A stretch of DNA of 64,000 bases from the NCBI RefSeq assembly GCF_003053845.1, contig NZ_QAYG01000001.1:750078-814077 (forward strand). Reading direction: 5' to 3'. Made by a program: the position numbers and the translations under genes. The stretch comes from Breoghania corrubedonensis (GTDB lineage: Bacteria; Pseudomonadota; Alphaproteobacteria; Rhizobiales; Stappiaceae). The notes beneath the pieces were generated by a model. It did not search any database, was not told the origin of the DNA, and saw only the letters and a list, made by a program, of their open reading frames with translations. Within the stretch, counting starts at the first letter, position 1, and each line of letters opens with the position of its first letter. Positions 26,878 through 34,682 of the stretch are shown piece by piece.

Positions 26878-27015
26878 CCCGGTTCGGGAGGTCGCCCGAT
26901 GCCTATATGCCGATGAAATCGTATCCGCCCCAACTCTCACACGGACCGAATGGGTGAGGACAGGGAACCCCGCCGGTTTCCCGGCGAGGCCCTGAGCGAA
27001 CAAACGCCCGGCAGA

Positions 27016-27055
27016 GGGTGCAATTGCACCCGGCTACTAATTGCACCCGTACGGG
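27016..27055. repeat. Palindrome cluster downstream of the integrase
   Basis: GGGTGCAATTGCACCC (27016-27031) is a perfect 16-bp palindrome. Its right half AATTGCACCC recurs directly at 27039-27048. CCCGTACGGG (27046-27055) is a second perfect palindrome. They lie in the 178-bp gap between the integrase and the small acidic ORF and may bind an excisionase, integrase arm or repressor. Nothing else is visible in 26878-27055. Confidence 0.5.
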
Positions 27056-27219
27056 CTAGAACGGGGCGTCCTCATCGTCGTCATCGTCAGCGTCGTCCCA
27101 CTCGTTCACGTCGGCGCCCCATTCGTCCAGGTTGTCCCGCCCGCCGACAAACCACTCGGCGATTTGCTTGAACCGGGGATCGCCGAGAGCGGTCACGACC
27201 GCCTCGTTGACGGCATCGG
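27056..27219 (-). pseudogene. C-terminal fragment of a small acidic-tailed protein cut by the transposon
   Basis: Reading the minus strand from the transposon end gives DAVNEAVVTALGDPRFKQIA, then EWFVGGRDNLDEWGADVNEW and a run of Asp/Glu ending EDAPF before TAG. No start codon lies in this part. The matching upstream part, ending LADAVLAGER, lies at 37007-37079 beyond the other end of the transposon, and the two join in frame. The family is not recognised. Confidence 0.5.
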
Positions 27220-27270
27220 TGTGACTTTGATCGCTATTTGGCGCTGAATATCGGCACTAATTGGCATTGC
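27220..27270 (+). repeat. Left transposon end with two 13-bp repeats
   Basis: The TGTGAC terminus is followed 15 bp in by TATTTGGCGCTGA (27235-27247) and, 10 bp later, TAATTGGCATTGC (27258-27270). The right end has the mirror arrangement with the same distances. A weaker match, CAATTGTCACCGA, lies at 27312-27324. Such iterated sites are transposase-binding sites in this transposon class. Confidence 0.75.
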
Positions 27271-27770
27271 ACAGTGCCAGCGACGATGATGAAGCGGTCG
27301 TTCTTGTCTCGCAATTGTCACCGAGCCTGCGATCCTAAGAAATCCGAAAGAGCGCGTGAGAACCTAATCGACCTCGTAGATACTATATGCTGCGAGGATA
27401 CTCTCGGTCGATTTGCTCCGGCAGTTATCGACTAACTCTGGCGCTAACCTCCTTCGTAGAAATAGGAGGGGCGCATGCTGTCTTCATTTCCGGGAGACGA
27501 TACTGCCCAATAGAGTGATGTTGAGCACATCTTAGGCCCAGCCCAAAAAACACGGTGCGCGCTCGATTGGGGCACGCATTGCCGCGACATCAAGACCGCC
27601 AACGGGCTCTTCAAGCGATGCAGAGTAGGCGTGGCACACTACCGCGCAAAGGCAGCCAAGACGATGGCAGGGGTATACAAACAAACCAATGTTTGTTTTA
27701 AAGGTGAACCTGAGCGTCCTATGCGTGAGGCCGATGAACGATATTCCGCCGGAACAATAGTTGATCGACA
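27271..27770. other. Left-arm gene-poor region of the transposon
   Basis: 500 bp with no confident gene. A plus-strand open stretch of about 75 codons from near 27540 (including CRDIKTANGLFKRC and HYRAKAAKTMAGVYK) has normal GC and ends at the TGA at 27771, at the start of the next gene. It lacks a clear start and may be the 3' remnant of an earlier gene. No tRNA or strong hairpin is seen. Confidence 0.4.
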
Positions 27771-28235
27771 ATGAATAGAAGATTTAAGAAGAAATATATC
27801 ACAATATTTACTTTAGTGGCATTGTCATTGCTTGCCTATCGTATTACTTCTATTAATAGAAGCTGCAATAATTTAAGTGAAAATCAAGTATATATCTCCG
27901 CTCTTGGTCATTTTAAATTGAATTATGGTGGTGAAGGAACTATTAGTAAAGAAGATGGGGGAAATTATATAACCTACAAAAAATTGCCTTTTCCAGAGGC
28001 GGATATGTATATGGATATATATCCGGATTGTTGCAGTTATTACCCGACGCAAACAAGCGGTTATAAAACATCATTCAGTGATAAATACATATCCGGATTT
28101 TGTGGATTCGTCGAGTTTACTGTTCATCGGCGCTATGTGGGCGCTAGTGGAACGATCGAAGATGCACTCCCATACGGGCTTATATGGGCTGTCGACTATA
28201 AATACAACATAATTGAACACCCGAAACGGAGATAA
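27771..28235 (+). CDS. Small membrane-anchored or secreted protein upstream of the RTX gene
   Basis: 154 aa, not recognised. A basic N-terminus (MNRRFKKKY) precedes one hydrophobic segment (ITIFTLVALSLLAY), so it is a signal anchor or uncleaved signal. The rest is soluble with four Cys, including the pair CC in YPDCCSYYP, consistent with a periplasmic disulfide-bonded domain. The gene is strikingly AT-rich, unlike its surroundings, and ends 2 bp before the RTX start. It could be an accessory or immunity protein for the RTX product; that is inference from position alone. Confidence 0.6.
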   Translation: MNRRFKKKYITIFTLVALSLLAYRITSINRSCNNLSENQVYISALGHFKLNYGGEGTISKEDGGNYITYKKLPFPEADMYMDIYPDCCSYYPTQTSGYKTSFSDKYISGFCGFVEFTVHRRYVGASGTIEDALPYGLIWAVDYKYNIIEHPKRR

Positions 28236-28237
28236 AA

Positions 28238-30822
28238 ATGTCTCTTCCTACAACTAGTGACGTTGTAACGAATTACCTATATGGCACCGGTGCTATTCCG
28301 ACGGCTTATACTGATGGAGGACTGATCTGAAATTCAGATTCCAATAGCGAGATAATAATAAATGTCAAAGAATATATGGAAGACGGGGCGGGTCGATTTG
28401 CGCTGACCTCTAATTTTGTGTTAGTTCGGCAATTTTTTGATGCACCACTAGTTGTTTTAGAAGGGTACTTCAATGAATTTCTATCAAATGAAGGTGATTC
28501 AATCGTTCATATTTCAAAAGAACAAATGAAGGATCTTATTAATTTAGATTTTTATGGATTAGTAGTCGATCAAAAAGACTGGGACGATGGATCCGGTGAC
28601 TACGTGGATCGCGTTTATGTATGGGGGAATACCGCATTTCAAATTAATAACGATGCCGATTTTATTATCGAAAAAAGTTATAATGCTAATGGTATTGCCA
28701 TATACACTCCTCGACTCGAGAATTATTATATCGAACCGCTGCGTCTAGAAAATGGTTCAGGCGCTTATCAGCCGGAAAATTTCGATTTCAAAACAAGCAA
28801 TGATGATTGGGTAACCCAGCAAACTGCGGAAACCTCTGAACGGGCTATTGATCCGTCAGGGATTGGCAGGACCGTTTCCTTGACATTTGATTCATCCGCT
28901 TTGACACCAAAGACCTACACGGTTGATGATTATCTCGCTGATGAGCAGAAGGATAGTCAATATTATAGTTCTTTTGAAACCGATTTCAGCAAGCACCAGC
29001 AGCTAGCTGATGGCACCCAAGATATATTTGATAATCTTTTCGATAGTGGAATTAGTGCAACTCTCTTTGACGATAAAATCATCGTATATGGCACAAATGA
29101 AAATGACGTCATGAATAGCTACACGACATCTAAAGGTCATGATGTTAGTGATGAAACGAGTACGGTCGGGATTTACGGCGTCTACAGTTTCACCTTCGAT
29201 CTCCCGCAGCACGAAAAGACCGGCAACGGTTTTGTCTTTGTCAGCGGTGATGGCGCCGATGAACTATACGGCGGAGCCAAAAACGACTATCTATTTGCGG
29301 GTAATGGAGATGATTACCTTTTCGGTGGGGCTGGCACCGATCAAATGCAAGGTGGCGGCGGAAATGATTTCTTCAGTATTCAAGTAGAGGGCGATGAATA
29401 TACAGTAGATTGGTCGTATTATAGTAATTTTGAACTATCAATGATGGATGATGCTGATGTCATCCTCGATTCCGATAAAAATGATACGTTAGTATTTGAC
29501 GATTATATCGAAACGAACGGAGATATTTACGACGGAACGATCCATCTTGATGGTGCCGATTTTATGCTGGGTGGAGGATACGACGGCGGAACAAAATTCT
29601 TCAATCAAATTACAACTGATGTATATTCAATTGCTGGACTCTATGGTCCGCGTGTGGTGATAGGAGGTGATAATTACTACGTAAGCCTTTACTGCACCAT
29701 AAAAGAATCCGATTTGTACATCTGGCGTTCTATAGAAGACGCATGGGATGGCGCCGACAACATGAATGGCGTGTGCATTATCAAAGACTTCGAGTGGGGC
29801 GATTTCGGCATAACGCTTGAGGGGCAGGGGAATACGGATGATGACGGCGACGACGATGGTGATGGTGATGGTGATGGTGATGGAGGATCGGACAATCCGG
29901 TCATAGACGGCACAGACAATGCCGATGTTCTCGACGGAACGGACGCGGATGAAGAACTACGCGGGCACGACGGAGACGATACCCTCAACGGAGAGGGCGG
30001 CTCCGATGTTCTGGATGGAGGGGCCGGGGCCGACGTCCTGAATGGTGGCGACGGTATGGATGCGGCGTCCTATGCCTCGGCAGCCGGCGGCGTCACTGTT
30101 CATACGGGAGATACGAGCCAGAACACCGGAGATGCGGCCGGTGACCAGTATATTTCGATCGAAGGCATACTCGGGTCCGGCTACAATGACGAGATCATAT
30201 TCGTCTCCGACAACCCGATCGTGTATGGCGGAGATGGCGATGACACCATAACTCTTGTAGGCCAAACGGGTGAAGCCTACGGCGAGAACGGCAACGACAC
30301 GCTTTACGGTTCATCGGGCACCGATGCTCTAGACGGGGGCGCAGGCAACGATATCCTCTTCGGTTACGAAGGCAACGATACCATCGACTGCGGAGCCGGC
30401 GATGACTACGCAATCGGCGGCTCGGGCGACGATACGATTTATGGCGGCGACGGCGGCGACGAGATTTATGGTCATGAAGGTGCTGACACTATCGAAGGCG
30501 GTGCCGGTGACGATATTCTGTTTGGCGATGGCGGTAACGACCGGCTGGTAATGGGAGCCGGCGATGATTACGCACAAGGCGGTGCCGGCAACGACACTTT
30601 CGTCTTCGGCTCGGATCTCGGCGGAAACATAATCGCGGATTTTTCTTCCGGCGATATCATCGAGTTCCAAAACGTCGCCAGTATAGCCTCCTATCAGGAT
30701 CTCCAAGACTATATGAGCGAGTGGGACGGAACGACCTACATCGAAATCGATGCCAGAACTATGTGACGCTTGAGGGCGTCAGTATGAGTTCGCTCACGGA
30801 ATCCGACTTCCAGTTCGCCTGA
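28238..30822 (+). pseudogene. Large RTX (calcium-binding, type I secreted) protein with a nonsense codon and a C-terminal frameshift
   Basis: The gene starts MSLPTTSDVVTNYLYGTG after GGAGATAAAA. After 30 codons there is TGA (28328-28330), and the same frame continues NSDSNSEIIINVKEY into a 796-aa open part. A first RTX block lies around codons 337-380 (FVSGDGADELYGGAK, AGNGDDYLFGGAG). An Asp/Gly linker follows, encoded by tandem GATGGT copies at 29855-29884. A long second RTX block of nonapeptides (GGxGxDxhx) covers codons 560-800. The frame stops early at 30764-30766. One frame over, NYVTLEGVSMSSLTESDFQF runs to TGA at 30820-30822 and resembles a type I secretion tail. One lost base near 30750 explains this. 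N-terminal third AT-rich, C-terminal part GC-richer. Confidence 0.85.
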
Positions 30823-30825
30823 TCG

Positions 30826-32583
30826 ATGGTGGTGTCAAACGCTCAAAATGCGCCCCGGGCCTCGACTTTGTCCGGGGCGCTATCCGCCTGCCGCGGCGCG
30901 TTTTTCGGCGTAGGCGCCGTCAGTCTCGTCATCAACCTGTTGATGCTGACGGGCCCGATGTTCATGCTGCAGGTCTATGACCGGGTGCTGGCCAGCCGCA
31001 GCGTGCCGACGCTGATTGTGCTCGCGGGTCTTGCCGGCGCACTCTACGTGTTCTTCGGTCTGCTGGAGGACTTGCGTGGTCGCAGCCTGTTGCGGATTGG
31101 CCAGAGGCTCGACACCCAGCTTTCGGGCGCGAGCTTCGCAGCCGCCGTCAACCTGCCCGTGGCGCTCGGACGACGCGGGGCGCGGCTCGATCCCGTGCGC
31201 GATCTGGAGCTGGTGCGCCAGTTCCTCACCGGGGCCGGGCCGGCAGCACTGTTCGATTTGCCCTGGATGCCGCTCTATCTGGCGATCGTCTTCCTGCTCC
31301 ATCCCTATCTTGGTTTTCTGGCGCTGGGCGGTGCCACGTTCATTATCGCGCTGCTTGTCCTCAACGAGGCGACCTCACGCAAGCCGACGCAGGAACTCGC
31401 GGGTCTGAACGGACAGAAAGTCACGACGCTTACCTCGGTCCGGCGTAATGGCGAGGTCGTCTCCGCCATGGGCATGCTGGAGACCCTGACCAACCGCTGG
31501 AACGCGGGTAATCAGCGCTTTCTCTCCCGCCAGCAGCGTGCCAGCGACCGCGCCCTGATGTTCGCCTCCATCACCAAGGCGTTCCGGTTCCTGCTGCAAT
31601 CGGCGGTACTTGGGCTTGGCGCCTGGTTGGTCATCCGTCAGGAGATGTCGTCGGGTGGCATGATCGCGGCCTCGATCATCACCTCGCGCGCACTGGCCCC
31701 CGTCGAGCAGGCGGTGGCGCACTGGCGCGGCTTTGTCGGCGCGCGCCAGGCACGCCGACGGCTCGATGAGGTTCCGCGCGCCGAGACCCACACGCCTGAG
31801 ACCGAACTGCCCGCGCCCCATCGCGATCTCAAGGTCGAGGCCTTGATGGTCGCCGCCCCCGGCGAGACAACGGCGCTTATCCAGGGCGCGAGCTTCCGGC
31901 TTGCCGCCGGCGACGGGCTCGGCGTTATCGGCCCGTCCGGCTCGGGCAAGACGAGCCTTCTGCGCGCACTGGTCGGGGTCTGGCCGACGAGCCGTGGTGC
32001 GGTGCGTCTCGATGGATCGGAACTCAACCAGTGGACGCGCACGGCGCTCGGCGCCTCGATCGGCTACCTGCCGCAGGACGTGGAGCTGTTTGAGGGAACG
32101 ATAGCGGAGAACATCGCCCGGTTCGAGCCGGAGCCCGCTTCGGAGGCCGTGCTGGAAGCCGCCCGACTTGCCGGGGTGCACGATCTCGTCGCCGGTATGG
32201 ACAAGGGCTATGACACGCAGATCGGCGAGGCAGGCGCCCGGCTCTCCGCCGGCCAGCGCCAGCGCATCGGTCTGGCGCGCGCACTCTATCGCTCTCCTTT
32301 CCTGATCGCGCTCGACGAACCCAACTCCAATCTCGATGCGGAGGGCGACGCGGCCCTCACTCAGGCAATCAAGGCAATGCGCGAGAAGGGCTCGATCGTC
32401 ATCGTGGTGGCGCACCGACCAAGTGCGCTGGCTGCGGTGGATACGGTGCTGTTGATGAAGGACGGCCGCCAGGCGGCCTTCGGGCCGAAGCAGGAGGTTC
32501 TGGATCAATTGCAGAAGGCCCAGACACAGCCGCAACCTCAGGCGCCGGCCGGTTCGTTGAAGGTGGTGCCGCAGCATGCATGA
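30826..32583 (+). CDS. Type I secretion ABC transporter (PrtD/LapB-like permease-ATPase)
   Basis: 585 aa. An N-terminal membrane domain with about six segments (LVINLLMLTGPMFMLQVYDR, LPWMPLYLAIVFLLHPYLG) is fused to an ATPase with Walker A GPSGSGKTS (about residue 370), signature LSAGQRQR and Walker B FLIALDEPNSNLD. No C39 peptidase domain is present, as expected for exporters of RTX proteins with C-terminal signals. It begins 4 bp after the ancestral RTX stop. The ORF is intact. Its GC content matches the chromosome, not the AT-rich genes just upstream. Confidence 0.92.
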   Translation: MVVSNAQNAPRASTLSGALSACRGAFFGVGAVSLVINLLMLTGPMFMLQVYDRVLASRSVPTLIVLAGLAGALYVFFGLLEDLRGRSLLRIGQRLDTQLSGASFAAAVNLPVALGRRGARLDPVRDLELVRQFLTGAGPAALFDLPWMPLYLAIVFLLHPYLGFLALGGATFIIALLVLNEATSRKPTQELAGLNGQKVTTLTSVRRNGEVVSAMGMLETLTNRWNAGNQRFLSRQQRASDRALMFASITKAFRFLLQSAVLGLGAWLVIRQEMSSGGMIAASIITSRALAPVEQAVAHWRGFVGARQARRRLDEVPRAETHTPETELPAPHRDLKVEALMVAAPGETTALIQGASFRLAAGDGLGVIGPSGSGKTSLLRALVGVWPTSRGAVRLDGSELNQWTRTALGASIGYLPQDVELFEGTIAENIARFEPEPASEAVLEAARLAGVHDLVAGMDKGYDTQIGEAGARLSAGQRQRIGLARALYRSPFLIALDEPNSNLDAEGDAALTQAIKAMREKGSIVIVVAHRPSALAAVDTVLLMKDGRQAAFGPKQEVLDQLQKAQTQPQPQAPAGSLKVVPQHA

Positions 32584-33898
32584 CACCGGCGACACCTACG
32601 ACGAAGCGGCGATCTCGCATTCGCTGAGGCGCAACCTGTGGCTGGCGCTGGCGCTCGCGGTGCTGCTGGTGGCGGGCTTTGGCGGCTGGGCGGCGATCTT
32701 CGAGATATCGGGGGCGGTGATCGCGCCGGGCACTGTCGTCGTGGAAACGAGCGCCAAGAAGGTGCAGCATCAGGAAGGCGGCATCGTCGGCGAGATCCTC
32801 GTGCGCGACGGCGACCGGGTCGATGCGGGCGATCTGCTGCTGAGGCTGGATGATACGGTGGTCAGGGCCAATCTCGCCATCGTCTCCCGCCAGCTTGACG
32901 ATCTCACCGCCCAGGAAGCTCGCCTGCTGGCGGAAATCGAAGGCGACGAGAGCATCACGTTTCCGGCCGCATTGGAGGCGCGGCGGGGAGACGTTGCTGT
33001 TGCGATCGGTCTCAAGGGGCAGGAGGATCTTCTCGTGGCGCGCCGTACGAGCCTGGCCGGGCGGCGTGCGCAGCTGAACGAGCAGATCGGCCAGTACAAG
33101 GAGCAGATCCACGGGCTCGCCGTCCAGCGCGATGCCAAGGCGGAGGGCATCGGCCTTATCGGCGCGCAGATCGAGGATTATCAGAGCCTGTTCGACAAGG
33201 GGCTGGTGCCGGAATCGCAACTGACCGCCTTGAAGCGGGACCGCGCCGAACTATCCGGTTCCCATGGCGGCTTCATCGCCGAGATCGCGCAGGTCGGACA
33301 GGCTATCAGCGAGCGCCGCATCCAGATCCTGCAATTGGATGAGGAATTCCGCGAAAAGGTGCTGACGGAGTTGCAGGAGGTCCGTGCCAAGATCGCGCAG
33401 CTGGAAGAACAAAAAGTAGCGGCCGAGGACAAGTTGCGCCGGGTGGAGATCCGCGCGCCGCGCGCGGGCTTCGTGCATCAGTCGGCGGTGCACACGGTGG
33501 GCGGCGTGCTGGGCCCCGGCGAGGTGGCGATGCTGATCGTGCCACAGGAAGACGTGCTTCTGGTGGAGGCGCACGTACAGCCCACCGATGTCGATGATGT
33601 TCATCCGGGGCAGACAGCGACGTTGAGACTGTCGAGCTTCGACATGCGCACGACGCCTGAGCTTCAGGCCAAGGTGCTGACGCGCTCGGCCGACCTGACG
33701 CAGGATCCGACCACGGGGATGGCCTACTACACCGTGCGGCTTACCATTCCCGAGGAGGAGCGCGCCAAGCTCGATGGAAAAGTGCTCGTGCCCGGCATGC
33801 CCGTGGAGGCCTTTATCGAAACAGGCATGCGAACGGTGATGTCGTATTTCCTCAAGCCGCTCACCGACCAGTTCGCGAAGGTGTTCAGGGAGACGTGA
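32576..33898 (+). CDS. HlyD family membrane fusion protein of type I secretion
   Basis: 440 aa. One N-terminal membrane segment (LWLALALAVLLVAGFGGWAA) is followed by a lipoyl half (VQHQEGGIVGEILVRDGD), a long coiled-coil region (about residues 100-290) and the second lipoyl/beta-barrel part with IRAPRAGFVH and VEAHVQPTDVDDVHPGQ. It bridges the ABC exporter to an outer-membrane TolC channel, which is not encoded in the window. It overlaps the exporter by 8 bp. Confidence 0.92.
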   Translation: MHDTGDTYDEAAISHSLRRNLWLALALAVLLVAGFGGWAAIFEISGAVIAPGTVVVETSAKKVQHQEGGIVGEILVRDGDRVDAGDLLLRLDDTVVRANLAIVSRQLDDLTAQEARLLAEIEGDESITFPAALEARRGDVAVAIGLKGQEDLLVARRTSLAGRRAQLNEQIGQYKEQIHGLAVQRDAKAEGIGLIGAQIEDYQSLFDKGLVPESQLTALKRDRAELSGSHGGFIAEIAQVGQAISERRIQILQLDEEFREKVLTELQEVRAKIAQLEEQKVAAEDKLRRVEIRAPRAGFVHQSAVHTVGGVLGPGEVAMLIVPQEDVLLVEAHVQPTDVDDVHPGQTATLRLSSFDMRTTPELQAKVLTRSADLTQDPTTGMAYYTVRLTIPEEERAKLDGKVLVPGMPVEAFIETGMRTVMSYFLKPLTDQFAKVFRET

Positions 33899-33907
33899 AC
33901 TCCTTTG

Positions 33908-33929
33908 GAACGACGGCAAGGCCGCGTTC
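33908..33929. terminator. Bidirectional terminator between HlyD and resolvase genes
   Basis: GAACG-a-CGGC at 33908-33917 pairs with GCCGCGTTC at 33921-33929 around AAG, with one bulged base, followed by CACCATTTTA. The two genes converge here. Confidence 0.6.
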
Positions 33930-33937
33930 TCACCATT

Positions 33938-34525
33938 TTATGACACCGCTGCGGATGATTGCCGAGCAATCGTTCGATAGACGGTCGGCCGCGAGATCGA
34001 AAACACCTCGGCAAGATCGCTGATCGAATAGTCGCCAGTGTCATACATCCGGCGCAGTTCCTTTTGCTGGCGCTCGGAGAGCTTCGGCTTCTTACCGCGC
34101 AACTTGCCCCTCGAACGGGCAAGCGCCATGCCCTCGCGCGTCCTCATCCGGATCAGATCGGCCTCGAACTCGGCGAAGGTGGCGAGGATGTTGAAGAACA
34201 GCTTGCCCATCGGGTCGGACGGATCATGAACGCTGGTCCCGATCTGCAACCTCACGCCCCGCGCGGCAAGATCATCCCCGATCGCGCGAGCGTCAGGGAC
34301 GGAGCGCGCGAGACGATCGAGCTTGGGAACCACGAGCGTATCGCCGTTGCGCACGGCCGCAAGCGCCTGATCGAGACCGGGTCTCGCTCGGTTCGCGCCT
34401 GTGAAACCATGATCGGTATAGATGCGATCCGCCGCAACGCCGAGTTTTTGCAAGCTGTCCTTCTGGGCGGCGAGATCCTGTTTGTCGGTCGAGCAGCGGG
34501 CATAGCCAATGAGTGTGTTCGTCAT
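33938..34525 (-). CDS. Serine recombinase (resolvase/invertase family)
   Basis: 195 aa, the standard size of small resolvases. The catalytic Ser lies at residue 12 in IGYARCSTDKQD, with LDRLARS carrying the active-site arginines. The helix-turn-helix at the C-terminus is YSISDLAEVFSISRPTVYRTI. In Tn3- and Tn552-type elements this enzyme resolves cointegrates at a res site. The likely res region is the 157-bp divergent gap to the transposase. Confidence 0.92.
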   Translation of the reverse strand: MTNTLIGYARCSTDKQDLAAQKDSLQKLGVAADRIYTDHGFTGANRARPGLDQALAAVRNGDTLVVPKLDRLARSVPDARAIGDDLAARGVRLQIGTSVHDPSDPMGKLFFNILATFAEFEADLIRMRTREGMALARSRGKLRGKKPKLSERQQKELRRMYDTGDYSISDLAEVFSISRPTVYRTIARQSSAAVS

Positions 34526-34682
34526 GTTCGAATCTGTAACGTAAGGGGCTCCTTCACTGCAAGAAATATAGTACCATCCATATGAGACGGACGCCTCCTT
34601 GGAAAGGCCAGGCTTTTAGCCCTGTCGAATTGTCGTGGGCACGCCGTCCGTTGAACGAACCTCTTTCGGACAGGGGGATTTC
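34526..34682. promoter_or_regulatory. Divergent promoter and probable res region of the transposon
   Basis: This is the only non-coding space between the divergent resolvase and transposase genes, where Tn552-type elements keep their resolution site. It is locally AT-richer (AAGAAATATAGTACC). No clear three-subsite pattern can be proven by eye. Confidence 0.4.

Noticed and set aside
29855-29884. Tandem GATGGT repeat as a regulatory microsatellite
   Set aside because: It lies inside the RTX gene and encodes an Asp-Gly linker; a six-base unit cannot switch the reading frame.
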